This document shows, one piece after another, positions 1 through 16,829 of a stretch of 64,000 bases of DNA (its first letter is position 1; each line of letters begins with the position of its first letter). The translations under genes and the position numbers were made by a program. The notes beneath the pieces were generated by a model that ran no database searches, was not told the origin of the DNA, and saw only the letters and a program-made list of their open reading frames with translations. This DNA is from Streptomyces morookaense (lineage in GTDB: Bacteria; Actinomycetota; Actinomycetes; Streptomycetales; Streptomycetaceae), in NCBI RefSeq assembly GCF_013030945.1, contig NZ_JABBXF010000056.1, positions 1 through 64,000 of the forward strand, given 5' to 3'.

Positions 1-9242
<9,242 letters not shown>

Positions 9243-9356
9243 GTTGCGCTCCACCCACCCACACAGAGAACGAAAAGGCGCCACAACCTTGCCCGTGGCG
9301 CGTGTGTCCCCAGTTTCGGTTCGCCGGTCGCTTTCCGGGGCTGTGGGGGGTGAGGT

Positions 9357-9372
9357 CTAGGGAAATCCCAAA
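9357..9372. promoter_or_regulatory. PAS-LuxR (PimM-type) box 1
   Basis: CTAGGGAAATCCCAAA matches 14 of 16 positions of the published PimM operator CTVGGGAWWTCCCBAG, including all 13 leading positions. It lies between the divergent PKS and P450 genes. PAS-LuxR regulators activate polyene macrolide clusters; that this PKS is so regulated is inferred from the box. Confidence 0.6.
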
Positions 9373-9400
9373 CGGGCGCCGCCCGGCGGCACGTCCACTT

Positions 9401-9416
9401 CTAAGGAGATCCCTAG
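9401..9416. promoter_or_regulatory. PAS-LuxR (PimM-type) box 2
   Basis: CTAAGGAGATCCCTAG matches 14 of 16 positions of CTVGGGAWWTCCCBAG. Its centre is 44 bp from the centre of box 1, about four helical turns, so two dimers could sit on the same DNA face. It is the closer box to the P450 start. Confidence 0.6.
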
Positions 9417-9485
9417 GGGCGGTTACGGAAGTGTTCCGAGATGTTACTGCCCCGTAATTTCTTCTGCCGAAGAGGTCCATCGCCG

Positions 9486-10706
9486 ATGACAGATCCGCAA
9501 GAGACCGAACAGAACGTGGCGGAGACCTTCCCCACGGCACGCCCCGCCGGCTGTCCTTTCGACCCGCCGGCTCCCTTCGCCCAGGCGCGCGAGAAGTGCC
9601 CGATGACCCCGTTACGTTATCCGGACGGCCATGTCGGCCGTCTGGTGACCGGTCTGGAGACCGCGCGCGCCGTGCTCGGGGACACCCGGTTCAGCTCGCT
9701 GCCGACGGGAAAGCGCTCGCCGGTGAAGGTACCCGGCTCTGAGCTGAGCACCGACGCCCATCCCCAGCAGGGCATGTTCGTCAACATGGACCCGCCCGAG
9801 CACACGCGCTACCGTCGCCTGCTGAGCAAGCACTTCACCATCCGGCGGGTACGGGAACTCCGCCCGGTCGTGCAGCAGATGGCGGACCGTCTGCTGGACG
9901 AGATGGAGAGAGCGGGCGGGCCCGTCGACCTGGTACAGGCCTTCGCCAAGCCGCTGCCCACGCTGGTCACCTCGGAACTGCTCGGGCTGCCGGAGGCGGA
10001 CCGCGCGGAGTTCGGGCGCCACGTCGACGTGCTCTTCAGCCTCTCCAGCAGCGGGGAGGAGATGCAGGAGTCGATGACGATCCTCGGCGGCATGCTCCAC
10101 GCCCTGATCGCGGCCGCACGCAAGGACCCCGGCCCGGACATCCTCGGCCGGCTCACCGTCGAGACCGAGCTGACCGACGATGAGCTGCTCGGCATCACCA
10201 TCGTCCTGCTCATCGCCGGGCTGGAGACCACCACCAACATGCTGGCGCTGGGCACCTACACCCTGCTGCGCCACCCGGAGCAGCTGGCCGCCCTGCGCGC
10301 CGACTGGTCCCTGACGGACGATGCCGTCGAAGAGCTGCTGCGCTATCTCAGCGTGGTGCAGGTCGGCCCGATCCGCGTGGCCGCCGAGGACTTCGAGTTC
10401 CAGGGACAGTCCATCCGCAAGGGCGAGGTCGTCACGGTGTCCCTGCCCGCCGCCAACCGTGACCCGCTCGGCTTCGACGACCCCGACACCTTCGACATCC
10501 GGCGCGGCGCGACCCGCCATGTCGCCTTCGGCAGCGGCCCGCACCAGTGCATGGGCCACCACCTGGCCCGCCTCGAACTCGCCATCGGCTACGAGTCGTT
10601 GCTGCGCCGCTTCCCCGGACTGGAGCTCGCGGTGCCGCCGGAGGAGATCGGCACCCGGGAGATGATGGTCACATACGGCGTCCTCGGACTGCCGGTGCGC
10701 TGGTGA
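9486..10706 (+). CDS. Cytochrome P450 of the PKS cluster
   Basis: Soluble bacterial P450 of 406 residues, probably a late oxidation step on the polyketide; the substrate is not shown by sequence. The haem-ligand motif FGSGPHQCMG has Cys355. The oxygen-activation helix reads AGLETTTN (AGxxT type) and the ExxR pair and the PPEHTRYRR segment are in place. ATG at 9486 has GAAGAGG about 11 nt upstream; an in-frame upstream start would add 15 atypical residues. Codon 43 is TTA (9612-9614), read in Streptomyces only by the bldA leucyl-tRNA, so translation is probably tied to development. A ferredoxin gene follows 13 bp downstream, and two PAS-LuxR boxes lie upstream. Confidence 0.93.
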   Translation: MTDPQETEQNVAETFPTARPAGCPFDPPAPFAQAREKCPMTPLRYPDGHVGRLVTGLETARAVLGDTRFSSLPTGKRSPVKVPGSELSTDAHPQQGMFVNMDPPEHTRYRRLLSKHFTIRRVRELRPVVQQMADRLLDEMERAGGPVDLVQAFAKPLPTLVTSELLGLPEADRAEFGRHVDVLFSLSSSGEEMQESMTILGGMLHALIAAARKDPGPDILGRLTVETELTDDELLGITIVLLIAGLETTTNMLALGTYTLLRHPEQLAALRADWSLTDDAVEELLRYLSVVQVGPIRVAAEDFEFQGQSIRKGEVVTVSLPAANRDPLGFDDPDTFDIRRGATRHVAFGSGPHQCMGHHLARLELAIGYESLLRRFPGLELAVPPEEIGTREMMVTYGVLGLPVRW

Positions 10707-10719
10707 GGAGGCGGACGCG

Positions 10720-10911
10720 ATGAGGATCGGGATCGACAGGGATCTCTGCTGCGGCGCGGGCACCTGTGTGCTCCTCGCCCCCGATGTCTTCGACCAGAAC
10801 GACGAGGACGGCACGGTGATCCTGCTCGACGCCACCCCCGGCGAGGAGCAGCGGGCGGCAGTGGAGAAGGCCGCCGAGCGGTGCCCGACGGCGGTCATCA
10901 CGATCACCTGA
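10720..10911 (+). CDS. Small ferredoxin partner of the P450
   Basis: Ferredoxin of 63 residues, cytoplasmic, that should pass electrons to the P450 encoded immediately upstream. The cysteine pattern (CCGAGTC early, CP near the C-terminus) is that of the single-cluster [3Fe-4S]-type ferredoxins that accompany Streptomyces P450s. GAGGAGG precedes the ATG at normal spacing. It is the last gene of a two-gene operon that ends at the hairpin 10924-10966. Confidence 0.92.
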   Translation: MRIGIDRDLCCGAGTCVLLAPDVFDQNDEDGTVILLDATPGEEQRAAVEKAAERCPTAVITIT

Positions 10912-10923
10912 CGCGGCTTCCCC

Positions 10924-10966
10924 GACAGGCCGCCGCCTTCCTCTTCGTGGAAGGCGGCGGCCTGTC
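10924..10966. terminator. Perfect 18-bp hairpin, bidirectional terminator
   Basis: GACAGGCCGCCGCCTTCC (10924-10941) pairs perfectly with 10949-10966 around a 7-nt loop. It lies between the convergent ferredoxin and acyl-CoA dehydrogenase genes and probably marks the edge of the PKS cluster. No U-tract follows, as is common in Streptomyces. Confidence 0.85.
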
Positions 10967-10980
10967 AGGTCCTTACGTCC

Positions 10981-12702
10981 TTACGGCGCCATCTCGTACG
11001 CACCCGCCAGCGCCTCGACGCGCTCCCACACGCGGGCGGAGCGGGCGGCGTCGACGACCGGGCGGCGGACCGCGCCGAGGGCCCAGGCCTGCTGCGCCTC
11101 GGTGGCGGAATCCTTGCCGTGCAGCTCGACGGCGTAGGCGGAGAAGTCGCGGACGAGCACGGCGAACAGCTCGTCGAGCACGTCCTCCTCGGCCCCGGCG
11201 AGGGAGGCCTGCTCCAGGATCAGCTGACCGTGCACGACCAGGGCGAAGAGCTGGCCGACGGCCAGGAGCAGGTCGAGGTCGCGGCTCTGCTTCTCGTCGG
11301 GTGCGGCCGTGGTGACGAATGTGCAGAGGGCGTCGGCCTGCTCGCGGAAGCGGGCGACGTTCGGCAGGTGGGCGTGGGCGTCGTAGGCGGGGCGCCAGTC
11401 GTGGAAGCGCACCGAGCCCAGGCCGCGGGCCGGGCCCTGCCGGAAGAGGAAGGCGTCGTCGGCCGCGTCGAGCCGCGTCGGCACGGGCGGGTGGTCGACG
11501 GGGGCCAGCAGGTGGTTGCCCATGAACTTCAGGATGAGCGCGAGGTTGACGTGGACCGTGCCCTCCAGCTTCGGCAGGCCGCGGATCTCGCTCGCGGCCT
11601 GGGCGAAGTAGGTGTCCTTCTCGAAGCCCTTGGCCGCGATGACGTCCCACATCAGGTCGATGACCTTCTCGCCCTCGGTGGTCACCTTCATCTTCGTCAT
11701 GGGGTTGAAGAGCAGGTAGCGGCGGTCGTCGGGGCCGGCGGTGCGGAAGTAGTCGACGGCGCGGGCGCTGAACAGCTTCATGCCGGCGAGGCGGACGTAC
11801 GCGTCGGTCAGTTCGCGGCGCACGTGCGGGAAGGCGGTGACGGGGCGGCCGTAGAGGATGCGGTTGTGCGCGTGGGTGACGGCCTCGTACATCGCGTGCT
11901 CGCAGATGCCGACGGAGGCGGTGCACAGGTTGAACTTGCCGACGTTGACGGTGTTCAGGGCGGCGTCGAACGCGGCGCGGCCGGTGTGCAGGACGTCCTC
12001 GGCGCGCACCGGGTAGTCCTCCAGGCGGAACTCGCTGACGTACTTGGAGGAGTCGACCACGTTCTTCACGAGGTGGTACGCCTCGTGGCGGCTGTCGGCG
12101 GCGAAGAAGACATAGCCGTCGGGGCCCTCGACGTCGGTGCGGCGGCCGAAGACGGAGACGAGGCCGGCGGCGTTGCCGTTGCCGATGTAGTACTTGGAGC
12201 CGGTGGCCCGGAAGCCGCCGTCGCCGTCGGGTTCGAGCAGCATGTCGGTGGAGTAGATGTCGGCGCCATGGGTCTTCTCCGACAGTCCGAAGGCGAACAC
12301 CTCGCCCTGGTCGAGGAGTTCGGCCGCGCGGCTGCGGGCGTCGGCGTTGTCGCTCTGCCAGACCGGGCCGAGGCCGAGGATGGTGACCTGCCAGGCGTAC
12401 CAGTAGTCGAGGCCGTAGAAGCCGAATATCTCGTTGAGGGCGGCGATGCGGGCGGTGTCCCAGCGCTTGTCCGCGTGGCCGGGGGCGGCCGCGGCGGGGG
12501 TGAGGAACGTCGCGAACAGGCCCTCCTTGCGGGAGAATTCGAGGAAGTCGGCCAGCCAGGCGCGGGACCGGTAGTCCTCGATGAGCCTGCGCTTGCCGCG
12601 GGTCTCGAACCAGTCGACGGTGGCGCGCAGCAGCCTGCGGGTCTCGGGGTCGAAGTGCGCCGGGTCGTAGGTGCGCGGGTTGAAGAGAAGCGGGTCGGCC
12701 AT
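10981..12702 (-). CDS. Acyl-CoA dehydrogenase/oxidase family flavoprotein
   Basis: FAD enzyme of 573 residues of the acyl-CoA dehydrogenase superfamily, expected to form a 2,3-double bond in a CoA thioester; the exact substrate is unknown. Visible landmarks are the central block FGLSEKTHGADIYSTDMLL that lines the flavin and acyl pocket, the GSKYYIGNGN segment and an all-helical C-terminal half with LPKLEGTVHVNLALI. The length exceeds the usual 380-400 residues because of N- and C-terminal extensions, as in acyl-CoA oxidase-like members. The PadR-type gene lies 41 bp upstream on the same strand, so the two probably form one transcript. Confidence 0.85.
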   Translation of the reverse strand: MADPLLFNPRTYDPAHFDPETRRLLRATVDWFETRGKRRLIEDYRSRAWLADFLEFSRKEGLFATFLTPAAAAPGHADKRWDTARIAALNEIFGFYGLDYWYAWQVTILGLGPVWQSDNADARSRAAELLDQGEVFAFGLSEKTHGADIYSTDMLLEPDGDGGFRATGSKYYIGNGNAAGLVSVFGRRTDVEGPDGYVFFAADSRHEAYHLVKNVVDSSKYVSEFRLEDYPVRAEDVLHTGRAAFDAALNTVNVGKFNLCTASVGICEHAMYEAVTHAHNRILYGRPVTAFPHVRRELTDAYVRLAGMKLFSARAVDYFRTAGPDDRRYLLFNPMTKMKVTTEGEKVIDLMWDVIAAKGFEKDTYFAQAASEIRGLPKLEGTVHVNLALILKFMGNHLLAPVDHPPVPTRLDAADDAFLFRQGPARGLGSVRFHDWRPAYDAHAHLPNVARFREQADALCTFVTTAAPDEKQSRDLDLLLAVGQLFALVVHGQLILEQASLAGAEEDVLDELFAVLVRDFSAYAVELHGKDSATEAQQAWALGAVRRPVVDAARSARVWERVEALAGAYEMAP

Positions 12703-12743
12703 GGTGGTCCGCCTTTCCGGCTGGGGTCGGGGGGTGTGCGATG

Positions 12744-13307
12744 TCAGGGGGCGGTGCGCTCGCGGATCCGGCGGAGCGTGGCGAGCACGTCGTCGAGCCA
12801 GGCGAGTGTCATCTGCTCGTATGCGATGCCGCCGCGCAGCACGACGTGCTGCAGTTCGTGCATGGCGTCGGGTTCGGCGGGGGCGTCGGGCCCGGTGAAG
12901 TCGCGCTCTTCGCCGGCGCGGTAGTGCGCCAGGCGTCCGGAGTGCACCTGCCGGTACCGCTCGACCTCGTGCAGGAGGGCGGACAGGTCACCGAAGGCCG
13001 CTCCCCGGATCTTCACGGCGAGGTCGTGCCGGACGCTCTCGGGCTCGATCGGCTCGTGCAGCCACGCGGAGAGGGCGGCCCGCCCGGCAGGGGCGACCGC
13101 GTAGTGCTTCTTGTCCGGTCTGCCCTGCTGTGCCACCTCGTGGGCCGCGACCCAGCCGTCGTTCTCCATCCGCTTGAGGACGCGGTAGATCTGCTGATGG
13201 GTGGCGGTCCAGAAGTAGCCGATCGACCGGTCGAAGCGCCGGGCCAGCTCGTAGCCGGAGCCCGGTTTTTCCAGCAGGGAGACGAGGATCGCGTGCTCGA
13301 GCGCCAT
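12744..13307 (-). CDS. PadR-family transcriptional regulator
   Basis: Winged-helix repressor of 187 residues. The N-terminal PadR domain (MALEHAILVSLLEKPGSGYELARRF) is followed by an alpha-helical C-terminal dimerisation region of the Vir_act_alpha_C type. It precedes the acyl-CoA dehydrogenase gene in the same direction and probably controls it and itself through the palindrome at 13321-13338, just upstream of its start. Confidence 0.9.
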   Translation of the reverse strand: MALEHAILVSLLEKPGSGYELARRFDRSIGYFWTATHQQIYRVLKRMENDGWVAAHEVAQQGRPDKKHYAVAPAGRAALSAWLHEPIEPESVRHDLAVKIRGAAFGDLSALLHEVERYRQVHSGRLAHYRAGEERDFTGPDAPAEPDAMHELQHVVLRGGIAYEQMTLAWLDDVLATLRRIRERTAP

Positions 13308-13320
13308 ACGCCGGATCCTC

Positions 13321-13338
13321 TATGCAACTCGTTTCATA
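13321..13338. promoter_or_regulatory. Probable PadR operator
   Basis: TATGCAAC-TC-GTTTCATA is an inverted repeat with 8-bp arms and one mismatch, 14 bp upstream of the padR-like ATG. PadR proteins commonly bind ATG...CAT-type palindromes; binding by this regulator is inferred. Confidence 0.55.
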
Positions 13339-13556
13339 GGCAAGGGGCTGCCACCACGGTGAGACGCGGCTCACGCACGCACGGCGAGCGCCTTCCGCCG
13401 TACCTGCACCGCGGAACGCGTCGATAAACACACACACCTACGTACGGATGAACGTGCACCGTTCCTGCTGTGTCGACGCCCCCGGGTCCGCAAGGCTGCT
13501 GTCCGGCCCGAGCAGGCCCGGTGAATCCCCGATCCTGATCAGAAAGAGGACACACG

Positions 13557-14414
13557 TTGACCGTCCAGGAAAGCTACGCCCCGGTCCTCGCCAGCCCCTA
13601 CCAGCGGTCCGTCGCCGAGTACTGGAACCATGAGAAGAACCCCGTCAACCTCCGCCTCGGCGAGGTGGACGGCATCTACCACCACCACTACGGGATCGGC
13701 GACGCCGACTGGTCCGTGCTGGAGGGGCCGCAGGAGACGCGGGACGAGCGGATCATCGCCGAGCTGCACCGCCTGGAGTGCGCCCAGGCCGACCTGCTGC
13801 TCAACCACCTGGGGAACGTCTCCCCCGACGACCACTTGCTCGACTCCGGCTCGGGCCGCGGCGGCGGCAGCCTCGTCGCCAACCAGCGGTTCGGCTGCCA
13901 CATCGACGGCATCTCCATTTCCGAGACGCAGGTGGCCTTCGCCAACGAGCAGGCGGAGAAGCGCGGTGTGGCCGACAAGGTGCGCTTCCACCTGAAGAAC
14001 ATGCTGGACACCGGCTTCGATTCGGGGCGCTTCCGGGCCATCTGGAACAACGAGAGCACCATGTACGTGGACCTCTCCCAGCTGTTCCCGGAGTACGCCC
14101 GCATGCTGCGGCACGGCGGCCGGTACGTGACCATCACCGGCTGCTACAACGACACTTACGGGCTGCCCTCCCGGGCCGTGAGCGAGATCAACGCCCACTA
14201 CATCTGTGACATCCACCCGCGCAGCAGCTACTTCAAGGAGATGGCGCGCAACCGCCTCGTCCCGGCCGCCGTGGTGGACCTCACCGAGGCCACCATCCCC
14301 TACTGGGAGCTGCGCGCCCAGTCGCCGCTGGCCACCGGCATCGAGAAGGCCTTCCTGACCGCCTACAAGGACGGCAGCTTCCAGTACCTGCTCATCGCCG
14401 CCGACCGGGTCTGA
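13557..14414 (+). CDS. Geranyl diphosphate C-methyltransferase family protein
   Basis: SAM-dependent C-methyltransferase of 285 residues, closely resembling the geranyl diphosphate 2-C-methyltransferase of the 2-methylisoborneol pathway. Shared landmarks are SPYQ...YWN at the N-terminus, NLRLGEVDGIYHHHYGIG, the SAM loop LLDSGSGRGGG, WNNESTMYVDL, GGRYVTITGCYN and the C-terminal PYWELRAQSPLATGIEKAF. The start is TTG (13557) with AAAGAGGA 6-7 nt upstream. In other Streptomyces this gene sits beside a cyclic-nucleotide-binding protein and the methylisoborneol synthase; neither is here. It could methylate GPP, another prenyl diphosphate or IPP; homologues with each of these activities are known. 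Confidence 0.85.
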   Translation: MTVQESYAPVLASPYQRSVAEYWNHEKNPVNLRLGEVDGIYHHHYGIGDADWSVLEGPQETRDERIIAELHRLECAQADLLLNHLGNVSPDDHLLDSGSGRGGGSLVANQRFGCHIDGISISETQVAFANEQAEKRGVADKVRFHLKNMLDTGFDSGRFRAIWNNESTMYVDLSQLFPEYARMLRHGGRYVTITGCYNDTYGLPSRAVSEINAHYICDIHPRSSYFKEMARNRLVPAAVVDLTEATIPYWELRAQSPLATGIEKAFLTAYKDGSFQYLLIAADRV

Positions 14415-14432
14415 CCCGGCCGCCACCCCGAG

Positions 14433-14456
14433 CCCTCGGCCGACAGCGGCCGGGGG
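14433..14456 (+). terminator. Terminator of the methyltransferase gene
   Basis: CCCTCGGCCG and CGGCCGGGGG form a 10-bp stem with one G-T pair and an ACAG loop, followed by CCTTCCGTTT. It begins 19 bp after the stop codon. Confidence 0.65.
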
Positions 14457-14562
14457 CCTTCCGTTTGCCCAGCAGAATTGGACAGATGCCCCTTATCGCT
14501 CAATCAGGTGGAACACCGGACGGACCAAACACGACGCAGTAAATGCCCCTTACAACAGGGCC

Positions 14563-15867
14563 ATGAAAGGTTCCTCGCCGGACGCGCTGGTCCTGGCCGA
14601 CATCGCCCTCGTCCTGCTCATCGGCGTCGCGCTCACCCCCGTACGGGCCCGGCTGCGGCAACCGGCCGTCGTGGCCGAGATCGCGGCCGGGCTCCTGCTC
14701 GGGCCGAGCGCGCTCGGCCTGCTGCCGGGCCATCTGCCCGACGTGCTCTTCCCGGAGGAGATCCGCGCGCACCTGTCGGTGATCGCCCACGTGGGCATCG
14801 CCCTGTTCATGTTCGCCGCCGGCTGGGAACTCGACTTCCGGGCCCTGCACGGACGGGGCCGCTCCGTCCTCGCCATCACCGCCGCGTCCCTGGCCGTGCC
14901 GTTCGCCCTCGCGACGGCACTGGCCCTCGTCCTCCTCGCCGTGCGGCCGGAACTCACCGGCGCGGCCGGATCGCCGCTGCTCTTCGCCCTGTTCCTGGGG
15001 ATCGTGCTGTCGATGAGCGCCCTGTCCGTCCTGATCCGTATCATCGGCGAGAACCGTCTCCAGGCCACACCGGTCGGGGTCATCGCCACCGCGAGCGGAG
15101 CCGTCACCGAAGTCCTCGCCTGGTGCGCCCTGATCGCCCTGCTCACCGTCGCACAGGGTCCGGGAACCGACCGTCTGGCCCTGACCCTGACCAGGCTCAC
15201 CACCTACGCCCTGGTCATGCTGCTCGCCGTACGCCCCGCCCTCCATGCCTTCCTGGCTCGCCAACAGCGGTACGACGGCAGCCCGTTGCTGCTGATCCTG
15301 GTCATCGGCAGCGGCGTCTTCCTCTCCTCGTGGTGCACCGCCTGGGCGGGAATCCACGCCGTCATCGGCGCCTTCGTCTTCGGCCTGGTCATGCCCCGCG
15401 ACCTCGACCCCGGCCTGCGCCACGCCGTCGAGAACCCGCTGCGGAACACCGGCGCCCTGCTCGTCCCCGTCTTCTTCGCCCTCACCGGCCTGACCGTCGA
15501 CATCACCCGGCTCGGTCTGCACGGCGTGCTCGCCCTTGCCGTGTTCCTGGCCGTGGCCTGGGGCGGCAAGTTCGCGGGGGCCGCCCTCACCGCCCGTGCC
15601 CTCCGCCACTCCTGGCGGGACGCGGCGACCCTGGGCGTCCTGGTCAACACCAAGGGCCTGAGCGAGATCATCATGCTCACCCTCGGCCGCGACGCGGGCT
15701 TCATCGACAACCGGCTCTTCACCGCCCTGCTGCTGACCGCGCTGACGGCCACGGTTCTGGTGAACCCCCTGGTACGGCACCTGGCCGGGGAGCCCGACCG
15801 GCCGGGCCCCGCCGGGCCCGTCCCCGCCCAGAAACGCCCGGCCCTGGAAATGAGCGAGGAACAATGA
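14563..15867 (+). CDS. Cation/proton antiporter (CPA2 type)
   Basis: Integral membrane protein of 434 residues with about 12-13 hydrophobic segments, an N-terminal helix ALVLADIALVLLIGVAL and the motifs AEIAAGLLLGPSALG and NTKGLSEIIMLTLGRDAG of the Na+/H+ exchanger domain. It exchanges monovalent cations for protons across the cytoplasmic membrane. It has no cytoplasmic TrkA-N domain. The last codons are affected by a 14-bp tandem duplication that brings in the TGA at 15865-15867. Confidence 0.9.
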   Translation: MKGSSPDALVLADIALVLLIGVALTPVRARLRQPAVVAEIAAGLLLGPSALGLLPGHLPDVLFPEEIRAHLSVIAHVGIALFMFAAGWELDFRALHGRGRSVLAITAASLAVPFALATALALVLLAVRPELTGAAGSPLLFALFLGIVLSMSALSVLIRIIGENRLQATPVGVIATASGAVTEVLAWCALIALLTVAQGPGTDRLALTLTRLTTYALVMLLAVRPALHAFLARQQRYDGSPLLLILVIGSGVFLSSWCTAWAGIHAVIGAFVFGLVMPRDLDPGLRHAVENPLRNTGALLVPVFFALTGLTVDITRLGLHGVLALAVFLAVAWGGKFAGAALTARALRHSWRDAATLGVLVNTKGLSEIIMLTLGRDAGFIDNRLFTALLLTALTATVLVNPLVRHLAGEPDRPGPAGPVPAQKRPALEMSEEQ

Positions 15868-15877
15868 GCGAGGAACA
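15850..15877. repeat. Perfect 14-bp tandem duplication at the antiporter stop
   Basis: ATGAGCGAGGAACA occurs twice in direct succession (15850-15863, 15864-15877). The antiporter stop lies in the second copy. Without the duplication the frame would end GluGluGlnGlySer at TGA 15885-15887, so the C-terminus was changed by a recent slippage event. Confidence 0.9.
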
Positions 15878-15895
15878 GGGCAGTTGAGCGGACCC

Positions 15896-15920
15896 TGGTC
15901 CGGACCAGCGGTCCGGACCA
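15896..15920. repeat. Double GGTCCGGACC palindrome
   Basis: TGGTCCGGACC (15896-15906) and GGTCCGGACCA (15910-15920) form an 11-bp inverted repeat around AGC, and each copy is itself a palindrome. It lies 28 bp after the antiporter stop and 15 bp before the lipoprotein start. It could be a terminator stem or a two-site operator; the absence of a T-run leaves this open. Confidence 0.6.
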
Positions 15921-15935
15921 TGATGGGATGTCCGG

Positions 15936-16829
15936 ATGCACACCGCCGTCCGTCCCCGTCTCCCCGTCGCCCTGGCAGCGGGCGCCGTCCTGCTGACGGC
16001 TTGCGGACCGCAGGGCACCGGCCCGGCGGACCATGAAGCGAAGCGCCCCGTAGCGTCCGACGACGCCCCGGCGCAGGACGGGGTGAGAATCACCAGCGCG
16101 GTCAAACGCCCCCGCGCCGGCGAACCGTCCGTCGCCACAGCCGACTTCACGGTCACCAACCGCGAGACCGAACCGTTCACGTACACCATCACGTTCACGG
16201 TCACGTCCCTCTCCGGAGCGGTGCTGGAGAGCCCGCAGGAGACGGTGCCGTCGGTGCCGCCCGGCCGGACCGTGCAGCGCACACTTCGCTTGAACCCCAC
16301 GCCTGGCACTCTGCACGACAGGAAGCACGTGCGGATCGCCAAAGTCAGGCGCGTGCCGTCGGACGAGGCACCGGCCGCCACGGGCCCTTGCCCGCCGTCC
16401 GGGATCCGCATCACGGCCGACGAGGGCGATGCCGCCATGGGGCTCCGCGTCGTGGGGCTCCACCTGACGAACTGCGGCACCCGCAGCCGGCACCTCGACG
16501 GCCCCCCGGGCCTCGAACTCCTCGACGGGGAAAGGAAACCGGTCCCCGGCATCGACATCCTGCACGACGCCGAGGACATCGCCTCGGGGACCGGCTTCGA
16601 CGATCCGCCGGGGCCGGTGGACCTGGCCCCGGGCGAGTCCGCGTCCGCCGGTCTGGTGTGGCGCAACACCACCGGCGCGGGCACGGCCGTGAACGTCCCC
16701 TACGTGAGGATCAAGGCCGGGCCCGCATTCCCGCCGGTGACGGTGACGCCCGAACTCGACCTCGGCACCACGGGCAGGCTCGCGGTGAGCCCGTGGAAGC
16801 ACGCAGGCCGGGCAGCCGGTCAGCAGTAG
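15936..16829 (+). CDS. DUF4232-type lipoprotein
   Basis: Exported lipoprotein of 297 residues. The signal peptide MHTAVRPRLPVALAAGAVLLTAC ends in a lipobox with Cys23, so it is anchored to the outer face of the membrane. The mature part has an Ig-like N-terminal region and a C-terminal DUF4232 region beginning CPPSGIRITADEG...LHLTNCGTRSRHLDGPPGLELLDG. The function of the family is unknown. The gene ends 10 bp inside the convergent chitinase gene. Confidence 0.85.
   Translation: MHTAVRPRLPVALAAGAVLLTACGPQGTGPADHEAKRPVASDDAPAQDGVRITSAVKRPRAGEPSVATADFTVTNRETEPFTYTITFTVTSLSGAVLESPQETVPSVPPGRTVQRTLRLNPTPGTLHDRKHVRIAKVRRVPSDEAPAATGPCPPSGIRITADEGDAAMGLRVVGLHLTNCGTRSRHLDGPPGLELLDGERKPVPGIDILHDAEDIASGTGFDDPPGPVDLAPGESASAGLVWRNTTGAGTAVNVPYVRIKAGPAFPPVTVTPELDLGTTGRLAVSPWKHAGRAAGQQ

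Noticed and set aside
14500..15921. Long antisense frame opposite the antiporter
   Set aside because: Gly/Glu/Asp-rich shadow without domains; the plus strand has a complete membrane antiporter.
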